NCBI RefSeq assembly: GCF_900496995.4
Contig: NC_044004.1
Coordinates: 6,138,001-6,202,000, forward strand
Direction: 5' to 3'
DNA: 64,000 nt
From: Aquila chrysaetos chrysaetos
Taxonomy: Eukaryota > Chordata > Aves > Accipitriformes > Accipitridae
A program made the position numbers and the translations under genes. Shown one piece after another: positions 1 to 12,200 of the stretch. How positions within the stretch are numbered: position 1 is the stretch's first letter; each line of letters begins with the position of its first letter. The notes beneath the pieces are model-generated. The model did no database searches and was not told the origin of the DNA. It saw only the letters and a program-made list of their open reading frames with translations.

Positions 1-3000
1 TAATAATAAAAAAATCAAACCCCAGAAAATTTAAGCAATGTGAATATGATCACATTAGCTCTCAGTTTTTATTGGGATCAGCTCAAAGAATTTGTTTCTA
101 TAATCTTTTCAGAGTCATACTGTTATGGAAAATCTTGCATTTCTTATATCCCTAGGTCATCCCAGCTACAATAATGGAGGTCCCCACATTTCCCTTGGAA
201 AATGTTTTGGGCCTGCTTCACACATCAAAAAGGAGGGCAAAGATTGCATCATCTCAGGTTTTTAGCAATTTGCAGATCACTCATCAAGCAGATCTTCAGG
301 TGATCTTGGCTTTCTACCACATGACACTGTTTGCCTTGACTGTGTCTCAAACACCACTGGTTAAAGAGCAAACCTTCTCTTGAAGGTTGACAGAGATATA
401 TTAGGCATCCCCATGCCTGTAGGAAATGTAAACTCTTACACGCTTGAGAGCCAACTGACATGCCAGAGGAGAAGGTCACATACTGTACACTGAGCCCAGG
501 CGATGGGAATGCCATCCACCTGAAGGTGGCAGTGAGGAAGGGAGACATGGGATCTTCAAAGAGAAAGTGAAGAGGGAAGGAAGGATTAAACCCCAACACA
601 TAAGCAGAGCACTAGAGAAAGCTTCAGTGAGAGGTAATGTCAATGGGGAATGCACAGGGGCTTTGCAAATCAAAAAATGTCCCCAACAGAGGCAAAGAAT
701 CCCTTGAGAAGATAGATTTCCAACCTTCTGCATCTATTTTAGGGCAAAGCAGGCCTGACACTGGCATTTTCTGAGTGCTCTTTCAGCTGATAACAGCAAG
801 GCTGATTCAAATGCAGATCAGAGAGTATGTCTGCACTTTATCCAAACAGCAGAATACTAGAGATCACGCTGAGTTCTGCACCCCCTCTCAATCATTATTC
901 ACCACCTCTCTAAACAGCCTGCTCTAGTTCAGGTAGAAGTAACAGGCTTGATGCAGGAGTCAATGCCAGGTAACCACTATATTAAGCAAAAGGTTATAGA
1001 ATCATAGAATCGTAGAATGGTTTGGGTTGGAAGGGACCTTTGAAGGTCATCTAGTCCCACTCCCCTTGCAATGAGCAGGGTTAACCTTGTGAGTCATACC
1101 CTGGCCTTCAATTCTAAGAAACTATGACCTGGCTGATGTCTGTAGGAACCTTCTTTAGCTTCACTTTGAGTTTTATGTACTTCTCGACTAAAAGTCTCCA
1201 GCACTGGGTAAGAAACTGCTGCTCAGATGACCATCATTGAGTTGAGGAGTACAAGCCCACATTAGCCTTAATGACTTCAGGGACCTTCAGGGTCCCTGTG
1301 ACCTTCAGGGACTTCCAAGGTGGGATGCAGTCTGCAGATTTAGACACCTGGATGTGCTCATCTGTACCCTCAGTGTCTATGTAGAGATTCCATCAAAACA
1401 CTCAGTGGCGTCTGGAAGGTCATTCAGCTCAAAGGTAGGTGTCTGTGTTCAGTGCACATTATAGTGCTCCATTGACTGTAATGGGCACTTTGGGCTGGAT
1501 TCACTTGCCTGGACATAGGAGCCTAGTGTTATTTTAGGCTCTGCAGGGACACTCATCTGGCTTGAGAGGAGGCCTGAGTCTCATAAATCCTGTTTTGTAC
1601 CTGTCAGCTCTAAGAGGATGTCTCAAACACCCTGGGGCATCTCAAATGACACTAAACACCTATAGCAACTGAATCCTGCCATTAGCTATATGCAGACACT
1701 TGTAACAGACCTTAGTTTTGGGCATCTTAATTTGCAAGCTGAGTCTCAAAGCATATTGCTGGACAAGCCACCACATCACCCTGTAGGGTGGTCCAGTTAA
1801 ATTGATGGGTCTTACTTGCTCAGAGTATGATGGCTTATTATAGAGTTTTGTCAAAGAAAATGCTTCTCTTTTCCCTGGCAAAATGAAATTCTCAACACCT
1901 CCTCAAGCTCAGTCTCCTACTGAAAGACATTCATACAGTGCAGTTGGGTGACAGCCTCAGGGCCAAATTACTTCAGCAGTTCCTCACATCAATATATAAA
2001 GAAGAGCCTTTGCATCATTTAAGCCCAAAGTGTAGTGTATCCACACTTTCTGCTGTGAGCACCTAACACCAGGTGCCAAGATTAGTTGTTCAGGCTTCCT
2101 AGATCCCTGTACAGTCGGGTCAAAGAGGTTTGTTCTTCCTATAGTTTCTCAGAGTATGAAAGGTAGGTTTCTGCTATGCAACAGCCCTACGGAGGGGTTT
2201 CTCGCTTACACACCTGAAGTTAAACACCTATAGCAGATAATGCAAATTTTTCATTTCATAATTATGTTCTTCAACAGGTCAAACGATGATCAGCTTTTAT
2301 GGAGCTCCCCCATTCCTGAACAGTAATACCTCCCACTCCTTTGACAGCTTTGTGCCCGGGCACAAACACAAGGTGCTTTCCATCCTGTAGCACAGCCAAA
2401 CCAAGAAAATTATGTTGTATCTCTGAAGACCTGCTCCTACTAATCTGAAAAAGAGACCATCGCTTTGCCTGCTGTGTTGCCACATCACATGCAGTCACAC
2501 AGAAGATTGCAGTGTGGCCACTGCAGTTTGATTGCCATCCATATACATCACATACAGAACTTGATTTCAACAGCAAAATCAGGGGCGGGATTTCAGGGGC
2601 TCAGCATCCACACTGGGACCAGGCTTCTCAAAGGACTGAGCTCTTCAAAGGGCTGCAAAGTACAGACCAACTCTGCACTCTAGGGCTTCCACAGTGGTCT
2701 TTATACACGAAGAAAGCTGAGGTCTGTGGAAAATTTGGTCACATATTTGGTAGGACCTGAGCCGAAAAATTAAACCCACCAATCACTCATATTTGAATCC
2801 CCTCTCCATAGTACACATACACACTGCTTTCAGCAAGAGAGAAAGATGCTGAATGGAATTAGGATGAGGGACTCTGGATTTTGGGTTTCCCAATGCAGGG
2901 TGAGACCCTTTTTAATAGTGTAGACTCAACACCAATTTTAGGACCTATACGTGTGTGTTTGTGGCCAAGGAAAAACACATGCCTCTTCATTGGAGTCTTC

Positions 3001-5414
3001 ATCCATGCAGAGGCAACAGCAGTTTTTTCAGGGCAAAACCAGCCACTGTGGCCTCGTGTGGATTTATTCTTGCAGGTCCTACAAGGATCCAAGCTACCCT
3101 TCTTTGATAGCAATCAATTCAATGGGGTTTTATGCAATTGAATACCCTGGGACAGCAGTAGAAGGTACCTTCAAAACCAAAGCCCTGTGCATGTAGGAAA
3201 AGCATCGGGGCAGTTTTCACAAGAAAAATGCGTGTTTCCATTATATCTCAGGCCCAGGTTATCCCCTGCCAAGCACTAACCAACAAGCATTTAGTTGGCA
3301 CCACCTGCTTCGGACATTTTGGGAATGTATTTCACCACTGATGTATGTGAAGTGCTTTGGGATGAAATGTGCCACAGGAGGGTAAGAGTCCATTACTATT
3401 GCACGGCAGCACGAAGAAGAAGCAGAGAGATGACTGAAGCTATCCCCATCCTCTCCAGTCGCAGAGAAGGGATGTGTTTACCTTGCCACCTTGCTGCTCA
3501 ATGTCTGGACCTGCCCTCTGGGAGCTAAACAAACCCAGCCTGGGGAGGGAGGGAAGCACATCTCTCCCCATCCGAGGTTTGCTCTTGGAAACCTAAGCCT
3601 AAGACAGAGTCTGCAGTCTAAGAGCTGATGTGGTGATAGTTTCTACCCTTATCTCACATTACAGAAGTGACATTTGAAAATGCAGTGAAGTTGTAGCTCT
3701 TCCACATGGACAGCTCTACTCTGTGCACAATCCTTGCAACATTTCACATAGAAGGAAAAAAATTCTCAACCAGCAATCAAAAGGCAAAATATTTTCAACG
3801 GTGTAAAAGATAACTACTATTTTTAATAAGGCATATGGGAGAAATAATTGTCCATAGCCACTTCCGAAGCAAACATAGTGTCACAGCAAGATTCCAGCTA
3901 GTGACACAAGTGAAACTGAAGTGCAAGAGCTAAAAGGACATGTCAAGGAGAGATGGTTTTGTCACTAACTACTGTATTTGTACTCAGGGTTAAGAATTCA
4001 AGAACTTAACATTTTAAAATAAAAAATGACATTTTTAATGTGAGCTCTTGCAATGACATATTAAAATAAAAACTAAAAAGTGTCATTGCTGCTATTGTAA
4101 AGATTCATAAACATGTTTGCCCTCTGACAGTATAAGGGCAAGGAAAAAGTGAATGAAAGACACAAAAAAAACTTACTTCCTGCTCTGTCCATTTAATCCC
4201 CAATTCTCTGCTATTGCCAGATCACACAGTAGCACGAATCAGCTCCAGCTACAAGATGACCGGGATTAAAACAGCAGCATGAGCTCTGCTTGTGCCCCAG
4301 ACTTCATTAGTGGAGCTGATTCAACTGGGGAAAGCTCAGCTAGGCAGAATCACTCACCACCCTATTTAGTGTGCAGAATATTCACTAAAGTCACTGGCAG
4401 TTTGGGGCAAAAAATTCAGTCTTGGGACTCACCATGATGTCCTTGAAGAATGCTCACAAGTTTCCTAAGCCCAGAATGAAACTTTCAGCTGACATCTAGC
4501 TCCTCGGTTAAAAAGTTTGGGCCAAATTCTTTTCTTAGCATATTATAAGGTTGAACAAATTCCATTCATGTCTGAGGCTTTATTCTAGATTCATCCCATG
4601 GAAGATTAACATAGAAATTGGTTCTCTGTGTCTTTTAGCTTTCACCGTATTTAAGTAAATCTTCCATTGATTTGAAGGGCAGAAGTGGGCACCTACCAGC
4701 CACACCGGCAGTGCAGGTTGATTGAATGTTGTTCGTCCTTGAAACAAGCAGCAGAAAAGAAAAATGCATTTGCACCAGAATACAGTTGCTGGCTACATCA
4801 GTGTGAACAAAAATTTAAAACCACTCTCATGCAAAAGTGAAAGCAGAAACCAGTCTCCAGTTAACTTGGCTAGCTATAAATATAAAATCACTTTAACAGA
4901 AACAATATCACTCGCAGACCCCACTAGCTTCTAGTTTGAAGGCAGCAGGCGATGAAGCTGCGTGTACAGCTGGGAGGTGGTACACGTAAGCAGAGCACAA
5001 TGTAACTCATTTTTATCACGCATTATACATCAGAGGCTTCAGCAAAGTCAGACTGATACGGCTGTACTTGAATTACACTAACTCCTGGCAGTTCACCAGA
5101 GTGTAACGTGGGTCCAGTTTTGTGAGGCACTGAATACATGCAACTTTCACCGCATTTAGTAAAAGCTGATGGCACCGAGCACCTTGCAAGATCACATCCT
5201 GGAAACAGATTGCGCCATATTAAAAGTAAAAAAGCTGATCTGAGCCCTGGGAAGGACATTCACTGTAAGCTGTCTTTACAGAAGTGCTTCTGACTTCCCT
5301 TTGCACCCTTCTCTGATGTTGTCCAGACACTTTCAAACTTTTACCCACCCAGCCAGATGAAATTTTGCATCGAGATTACTTTTGGTCTGTCTTTTACAAG
5401 TGCTTTTCTCTTAC
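1..5414 (-). other. SMYD1 intron 1 (partial), no exon seen
   Basis: This is the intron that follows SMYD1 coding exon 1 on the minus strand; it runs off the left edge. I looked for the next SMYD1 exon, which carries the zinc-binding MYND cysteines, and found nothing resembling it in any minus-strand frame, so exon 2 should lie outside the window. The stretch is ordinary AT-rich unique sequence with one short CR1 3'-end fragment near 1 kb. Short open frames of 60-100 codons occur on both strands but show no domain or splice structure. Confidence 0.75.
996..1100 (-). mobile_element. CR1 LINE 3'-end fragment
   Basis: The plus strand reads as the reverse complement of a CR1 3' terminus: repeated AGAATCATAGAATCG-like units (positions 996-1018), then the GGTTTGGGTTGGAAGGGACC block and the GGTCATCTAGTCC block. 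The insertion is therefore on the minus strand, heavily 5'-truncated, and the homology fades after about 1100. It lies in SMYD1 intron 1. CR1 fragments with this tail are a hallmark of sauropsid genomes and are abundant in birds. Confidence 0.9.
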
Positions 5415-5536
5415 CTATCAAAAACCACGGCTGCATAGGCTGGCTCCGCAAAGATGACATCCCCAGGCAAAAATTCCTTCTGGGCTTTCAAGCCCCTGCC
5501 TTTGCCTTCAGACGTGAACACTTCGACTGACTCCAT
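5415..5536 (-). CDS. SMYD1: SMYD1 coding exon 1 (start codon to first donor)
   Basis: SMYD1 (Bop) is a muscle-restricted, and in some isoforms T-cell, SET/MYND-domain histone methyltransferase needed for heart and fast-muscle differentiation. The exon encodes 40 codons plus two bases. The protein starts MESVEVFTSEGKGRGLKA, reads on to an FAEPAYAAVVFD segment, and matches the N-terminal S-sequence of the SET domain in SMYD1. The start is the ATG at 5536-5534; the frame is open further upstream, but family proteins begin at this methionine. The exon ends at 5415 with a consensus donor (AG|GTAAGA) in phase 2. The trailing AG would form Ser, as in other SMYD1 proteins. MYND and the remaining SET exons are outside the window. 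The gene is divergent from ZMAT1 and on the opposite strand to CD8B; published mouse work placed Bop upstream of and opposite to CD8b. Confidence 0.92.
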
Positions 5537-5642
5537 TCTCCCTTTGGTCATCCCAGGGACCCCAAGGCTTGGGTGGTGGGTATCTCGGAGCGAGCCAAAT
5601 CTCCCGTCACTCCTGTCAACTTTGACTTGCTGCAAGACCACG

Positions 5643-5650
5643 CTTATAAA
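5643..5650 (-). promoter_or_regulatory. TATA box of SMYD1
   Basis: The minus strand reads CCTTTATAAGCG about 107 bases upstream of the SMYD1 ATG. A TSS 25-30 bases downstream would give a 5' UTR of about 80 nt. A TATA promoter fits a strongly tissue-restricted muscle gene. Inference from position and motif only. Confidence 0.6.
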
Positions 5651-8520
5651 GGGGCTGGCCTCCCCCCACCCCCGGCCACACCGTTTCCCATAGGAGGGCA
5701 AGGGGGTGGGAGCAGGAGAGGCAGGAGGCGAAGATCCTCCACGCAATATCACCGACCTACGCAGGGAAGGCACAGGGCTGGGACTGCTGCTTCATTAGGA
5801 AACCCCTCTCCGAAAACTACGTTTGGAATTGTTTCTCCCAGCCACAAGCAATTGTATATGTTACGACTCGGATTAATTTATACTCTCCCATTGGAGAGAG
5901 AATGTATTCTCTTTGCAGGGTATTTTTAGCAACCACATGCTTCTGTCTCTCAGGAAGCAACAGCTGAGACAGTGGGACAGGGAGGGCTGGTATGCATATT
6001 TCTGAACCTTTCCACTGTCATCTGGATTTTTCCAGAAATCAAACAATGCTGCTTTATTTTTACCCTCTAGGAGACGGATGGCATATTTAGAGGCAGGGAT
6101 AAGAGCGAAACACACACCCTGAAATTCTCGGCATCCTTTGTCGCCACCAGAGCCTGGAAAAGGGGAGTCACTTCCCAAATGCCAGTGGCGGCGGGCGCAC
6201 AGAGCCGCGTGGATGGAGCTGGAAGGACAACGGTGGTTTGGCACGGGCTGCAGAAGCAAGCAGGACATCTTAGATACTCACACAATTTTGCATGCACTAA
6301 ACCTCTTTGAAACGGCACTGCATTTGAGAGGTCTCCCCACCTCCAATGCTCAGCTGTGGAAGAGATGGGGGAATTTGAGCCACCTGAGTGGAAAAGGAGG
6401 GTACACCAGACAGACCAAACCCATGAGAAGCCAGGCCCTTGCTTTGCTCTCTGTCCCCAGCAGACAGTGCAAGTTTGGGGTGAAGCAAGGGAAGGCCTCC
6501 ATGTATAAGAGTGAACCTCGTTGTGAAAATTGAGCCCAGCCCAGATCGTCATTCAGCATTTATCATTTAATAGCACTTTGCAGGCCTGGATCGTGCTTAT
6601 CTCACCCTCCCACCCCTGGGAAATCTGATGCTATTTCCTCCTGGATCCTTAAGCACTGCGCAGATACCAATGTTTGCAAACCTATTCCCACACCTCCTTG
6701 CTCCACAGAAAAACCTGTCTGATTTAACAGGGAAAGTGAGGTATAGAGAAGTAAAGAGGGTAATTCCTCTGCATCCCTAGACTGTAAAACAAATGCTTTA
6801 CCTTGCCAAGGCAATAAGAAGCATCGTTGTGCTCTTCAAGACAGTCACAGAACTGCTCAGCATCTGCTAAAAGCTTCTGGCAATTTTCATTGCCTGAGAA
6901 TGAAGTAAGGTATCACGCTTCAGCACAAATATCCTGTGTTATAGTTTGCCCACGTGTCCCAAGCACAAACAATATCAATCCACAACTCCATAAATTCAGG
7001 GTGATCCAGGTGTTCATGTGATTATGAGCAATCTTCCCCAAACAACCAGACTCCTCCAGTCATCCTGAGGAGGGCCAGAGCAGCACAAACCTCCCAGCAT
7101 TTACGCTGCGCAGCGTAGAAAGGTCACTACAGGCAATGAGACCCTACAAGCAATTACAATTTTAATTGCAATGCTCTACTTGTGTGATACATGATGTCAG
7201 GATGCTCTGGCCTCACCTGTTACCCATGTTGAATTCCCCTGGGTGTAAGCACATTTTAGGTACATATATTTGCCAGCAGTACTTTAGCACCTCCAAATTA
7301 GGTGCTGATTTTTTTTTTCCCCCAAAAAACACAATTTGGAGTGTGGCTATATTGAACCCAGTCATTAAGCACACTAAACACTGTTTCTGAATCCCACATA
7401 ACAAAGAAAATAGAATAGAATAGGATAGAAAAACAAAGAATATAATTATAACAAAGAATATATCTTTTCAAAGTAGCCAACTAAAACCAACAGATCAAAG
7501 TCCTTCTAGCACAGAGTTACAAGCTACAAGGTCTCTGCATGGGCAGACATCTGTGGTGTACCCAATACAATGCACCCCTCACCCCTTCAGATCACAAAAA
7601 ACCCACATTTTGGCTGAGTCAGAGTGTAACGAGTCTCATTTCTCCCCTTCCAGCCCGGTGAATGCCACGGAGGTGTGTGCTCAGCCAGGTCATACGGGAG
7701 GAGATCAGCCATCTGGCTGTACATCACACACTGGGTACTGCTGGGCCACGGTTTCAGACCCAGCTGTGTGCAAAAATATGGTGGTAAAACCGTTCATTTG
7801 AAGAGAAAACACTGGGAAAACTGGGAAGGGCCAGGAGAGGCTGGATAACAGGGATTCCTGCTTAAATACCTATTTGGAGCAGTGACCCTGCTTTCAGCCC
7901 CTTGGAAACATATTGAATTTCAAAGCCAGCCGGAGAGGCACGCTGATTTTGGAGCACCAAGCAATGCTGACCCTTCAGTAGCGAGTTATTCTGCATTTTG
8001 GATCTGCCTGGATATTGGGCGGGAGGGACAAGTAGCCCCATCCTCCCAACAGGAGAACAAACAGCACCTTCTACTGCCCTCTAAAAATTTATCCAAAGCA
8101 CAATTTTATCAAATTTAATTGCCACAGCTTTGGATTAGCAGTGAACAGTACTCAGACAAGTTGTGAATTAGAGGAAAAAAGAAAAAAAAGAGTGGAAAAA
8201 ACCTAACCGTCCCAGGTGGGTGCTCCTCAGACTTGTCCCGTCATTGTAATTCAGCTTTAAACATTAAGTGCAATCACCTGCAGGGCGAGGGTGGGCCCTG
8301 TGTCCTGATGAAACCCCTTTTTGGGGTGACAGCAGGGAAAATTTGGGGGAAATTAGACCGTCCATCCTCCTGGGGGTGGGTGTAACAAGGGCTGAGGGGA
8401 ACTGGGCCCTGAAAAGGGATGGATTGATGGGGTGATCGAGGAGAGGGCTGGCTGGTGGATCGGCAGCCATTTGGGGGATTTTGGGGGTGTTTTGGGTGAG
8501 GGGGAGGTGAGGGGAGAGGC
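5651..8520. other. SMYD1-ZMAT1 divergent spacer
   Basis: Apart from the candidate muscle elements, this spacer between the two divergent promoters shows no exon I can support. It contains a short AATAGAATAGAATAGG pentanucleotide run at about 7404-7425 and T-rich and A-rich tracts. Open frames up to 161 codons (for example 6067-6552 minus) lack any recognisable domain or splice signals. Confidence 0.6.
5920..6062. promoter_or_regulatory. Candidate muscle control elements (MEF2-like and E-box)
   Basis: About 0.4-0.5 kb upstream of the SMYD1 start are GTATTTTTAG (5920-5929) and TTATTTTTAC (near 6054-6063), each one base off the MEF2 consensus YTAWWWWTAR, with a CAGCTG E-box between them (about 5960). 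SMYD1 is reported as a direct MEF2C target, which makes these sites plausible. They are short, degenerate motifs and could be chance. Confidence 0.3.
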
Positions 8521-8866
8521 CTGCAGTTACTAGCAGTTGCTAGGCAGGTAGTAGGCAGTTACTAGCAAGTTACTAGTAATTACTAGGCAGTTACTGGCAG
8601 ACACTAAGCTGTAGTTACCCGGCAGTTATTACAATGGTACTAGTCTCTTACTAGTAGTTATTGAGCAGTTATTAGGCAATTACTGGGCTCTCACTAGTAG
8701 TTACTGGGCAGTTATTAGGTCCTAGCAGTTCTGAGGCAGTTACTAGTAGTTGCGAGGCAGATACTAGGCTGATAACTGGTGGTTACTAGTAGCCATTGGG
8801 CAGTCGTGAAGCAGCCACTAGTAGTTAGTTACTAGTCAGTTACTAGTAGCCCCTAGTTAGTTCGGA
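8521..8866. repeat. Degenerate minisatellite, AGTTACTAG-type unit
   Basis: About 345 bases are built from imperfect copies of a 10-base core (AGTTACTAGG or AGTTACTAGT) and of a higher-order ~20-base unit GCAGTTACTAGTAGTTACTA. Well over twenty cores can be read by eye with substitutions and small indels. The array stops sharply where the GC-rich CpG island begins, about 275 bases upstream of the ZMAT1 ATG. Confidence 0.85.
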
Positions 8867-8867
8867 G

Positions 8868-9245
8868 GGCTGCAGGCCCCTGAGGGGGAGGCCGGGCCGG
8901 GCGCAGGGCGGGCAGGGGGTTCACGGCGGTCCCCCCGGGGCGATTAAAGTGGACCCGAGGGGGCGGCCACGGTAGAAGGGTGAAGCCGGCGGGAAGAGCT
9001 CGTTAGGCGGCAGCCGGACCCTGTTACGGTGCCCCGGCCCTCAAGGCCCCGCCGAGGCGGCCCGGCCCGGCCCGGCCCGGCCCCGCCCCGGCGCCGTGTC
9101 CTTAAGGGCGGCGGCGGCGGTTCCCGCTCCCCGCCGTGGTCATGGCGGCGGAGCGGGGCGGGGAGGCCGCCCTGCCGGCGCTGGCCGCCGCTGCCCGCCG
9201 CCGAGGTGAGTGGGGCCGGGCCGTGAGGGGGAGGTGGTGACAGGG
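8868..9245 (+). promoter_or_regulatory. CpG-island promoter of ZMAT1
   Basis: A dense CpG and GC-box region surrounds exon 1. It includes a short tandem CGGCC/CCCGG run at about 9056-9085, a CCCCGCCCCGG Sp1-type box just after it, and no TATA box. This is the expected architecture of a broadly expressed gene with dispersed initiation. The exact TSS cannot be read; it is probably between about 8.95 and 9.12 kb. Confidence 0.75.
9142..9205 (+). CDS. ZMAT1: ZMAT1 coding exon 1
   Basis: The exon holds 21 codons plus one base, encoding an Ala/Arg-rich N-terminus starting [17 protein letters not shown]. It ends CCGAG|GTGAGT (phase 1). The ATG is at 9142 in a GTCATGG context with G at +4. It was chosen because the split codon G|AT joins exon 2 in the finger-coding frame. 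Confidence 0.82.
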
Positions 9246-12200
9246 GCCTGTCAGAACGTGGTGAGAGGCACGGCAGTGCCGTTCCCTCTCCGGAATAAAG
9301 CGCGTTCTCGTCGTGCCGGTATTGAAAAGTAACAGGCGTTTGATGCCAACGGCAGAAAGTAACGAGGAGCGAAAGGCAACGAGAGTCTCGGCTGTGTTTT
9401 GCATGTGGAAGGAGCGGGTAGGGTATCAGCAGTGGGTCCGAACTCTTTGATAGGCAGCTCGTAAAAGGTAGTCTTATGTTTAATTCTTCAGCGCAAACGG
9501 GTCTTGCTCTAGCTTCATAAACTAATCTCATGCTGACGGGACAGTAAGGTGACAAACAGGTTGCTTTTATACACCAGACCCGTGACGTAGAGCCCCGAAA
9601 CTGAATCTTGAGGTTGTGGCAGAGAAGGGATGGGAACTTTCCATGCCCTCTCCTTCCCAGGTAGTTTCTCCTGAGAGACATCATCCTGCTGAAATCTAGC
9701 AAATAACACCCCAAAAAAAGCGTTGAGCTTCCAGGAATGCCAAGCCATTCAAAATGGGTATAAAAAACTTGCATGTCGAAAGGCTTTGGTCAATGGTTTA
9801 TAAGCATTGGCTATTCAGTTGTATAATGAAAATCAAGTTTAAAAAAAAAAAAAAAAGCCACACACTTAGCAATGCATTAACATGGAGGTTTTTTTGAAGA
9901 TGTGAAACATCCATTAACAGCAGATTTCCCCATTGTCAGTTAAATTTAGTAGTGCTCTTGAACAGAAATAACTCTGGTGGAATTAATCACTCTGTTTAAA
10001 AAGCTGACAGCTATTTTAAGCAGTTGGCTTTCTGGAGGAAGAAAGCAACACAAGTATGTATGCTCTTCAAAAGAATATACTTGGAGAAAGTTAAGAATGC
10101 AGTCTTGCTATGTTTAGGTTTAAATTCCATTTTTCACACGTTTTTCTTGAACTGAGTTGTCATGTTCCTGAATGCTGAAATGTGTTTTGCTGCATTAGCA
10201 ACAAAGCCTTTAACTTTACAAGTACTTTGACCTCCTGGGAATTTCAAGGGATTTTAAGGGTCTAAAGGTTGTGGTTCTTAAATTCTCAGTGTTTAGAGGT
10301 AGCTCAAACACTTACTTTTAGTGCACAGCTGGTACAGGTTTTGTCATGAGCCAGACACACCAAGGATTGCTGGTTATGCTTGTCAGTTCATACCTGTGCC
10401 AAACAGAGCTGTGGCATGGGATATTATGGGCAATTTCTGGTTTGATAACCTGTTGAGGAGGGAGGGTGTCCTTTTCTTAAATACAAAATTAGCGGTAACT
10501 TTTGGCTTTGGAAACTTTCTGCCGCAACAGGTCTTGCTAATTTCTTCACACACACACCCCTTGGGGTTTTTTGTTTGTTTGTTTTAGCCTAAGGGGTTTC
10601 TTTTTCTTTTGACTCAGTGGCAGCAAGATAAAAACCCTTGGTACCTGTAAGAGTGTAGTTAATCACTAGTTACAAACATGCGTCCTTTTTCAAGACTTAG
10701 CATAGGGCTCACACATGTTACAAATGACTAATTTTCCCGTCTCCTTCCTTTTGTATTCTACACATCTTCTTCACTTACTGGAGGGGGAAAAAAAAGTGTC
10801 AGGTAGCAATTCGCTGGTTATGTTTCTCACCCAGAGTTCCACAAGCCCACCTTAAATAGCACTGAGAGTAGGCTGAGAAATAGTATTGCACAAACTACTA
10901 TCGTACAATTGTATGGGAGCATTTATATGTCAGAAGAGAGCCAGGCAGAAAGGTAGGTAACTTGTCTTAACCTGCCTCGGAGAGTTTACAAAGTGGGGAT
11001 TGTGAGGTGTATTTCTTGTGTGCTCTAAGACCCAAGGAGGGTTAAACCACAACAGAGTGGAAAGGGAAAAAGGTCTGTTATTCTAAAGAATAACTTAATG
11101 CCTGGCAAGGAAACGTAACAGCTTATCCTGCAGTGTGTAAGAAGTCTAATGCATTAAATTCTTCTTCAGAAGAACCAGCCACCCAGCATAGACTTAATCA
11201 GCCTTCTGTTGCACCCTATTTGTATTTTGACAGTGTGCTTCAAGAAGGAAAGTACAGCTGGATCAAACTATGCTCACAGAAATTAAAAAAAAAAAAAAAA
11301 AATCAAAGACTTCTTTTCTGAAATCCTGTGCACCTTAGTGCAGTAAAAATTATCTGACATTTGAAAAAAAAAAACTGCAACTTTTTTACTGGTAAAAGCA
11401 GAAGAGCTGATTTCAGTCTGCTTCAGCTGTGGCAGGCTGGCCCAGCTCTGCTGGGTGTGATAGGATGCAGGGAGCAGAGGTCAGTGTGTTGTTCAGCAGA
11501 GACAGATAGGTGGAAACGAGGACTTGGACCAACAGGGAGAAAAATGAAGAGAATCAAGGAACTGCGTTGCAGGAAGTGGACACCTTAATTTTATTAGTAG
11601 TGATTGATATGTCGTACTTCAGTCTTAATGCTTTAAAATATTTTTTTTGTCCTGGCTGAGTTCAGAGCATTGAGAGTAGGCAAAGCGTCTTGTTGCTTGC
11701 TCACCCTGGGCAAAAGGGGAAGCATTGTGTTTCACATCAATTGCAAACTTCTTCTGTTGTGTGTCAGGGCAGATCACAGATCCATCTGGCCATCAAGGCT
11801 TTTAGCACTGTTTTGGTTTAGTTTGTGCATTTGAGAAGGTTTGGGCAACGCTAGGCTTAACCCCTGTTTTGGTAGTGGAGTTGTACGCTTCAAAGGCCTT
11901 GTGTGTACAGGCTTAGCCATGTGTCTTAGTCAAATCTGTGATAACATGTAGTATTCAAAGATGCATATAAATGGTTCTAAGTTAACTTGTTATAGTAGTC
12001 TGTGGGGAAAAAAATCTTATAGTTTGAGTGATGAAACTGGTTTATGGAAACATGCACTGCCAGCATTAACAGCATTCTTTTCCAAACAAGAGAGTCCAGT
12101 TTGGCATTTCATTTTTTTACAATCACCTGAGCTTTGAAAACAAAATAACACAAAAAAATAATTCAAAAGTATATTTAGGGACTAAACTTGCTGAGAAAAT

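Noticed and set aside
6067-6552. 161-codon minus-strand frame upstream of SMYD1
   Set aside because: It lies upstream of the TATA box, shows no family match, and overlapping frames on both strands are equally long.
7404-7430. CR1 3' end in reverse orientation
   Set aside because: Only the AATAG-type pentanucleotide run is present; the GGTTGGAAGGGACC block that should follow is missing.
8521-8866. Possible CRISPR-like array
   Set aside because: Units are contiguous and degenerate with no unique spacers of constant length, and the genome is vertebrate.
8944-9774. 276-codon minus-strand frame across the ZMAT1 CpG island
   Set aside because: High-GC sequence lacks stops by chance; the translation is low-complexity Pro/Arg/Gly with no family resemblance, and it overlaps the well-supported exon 1.
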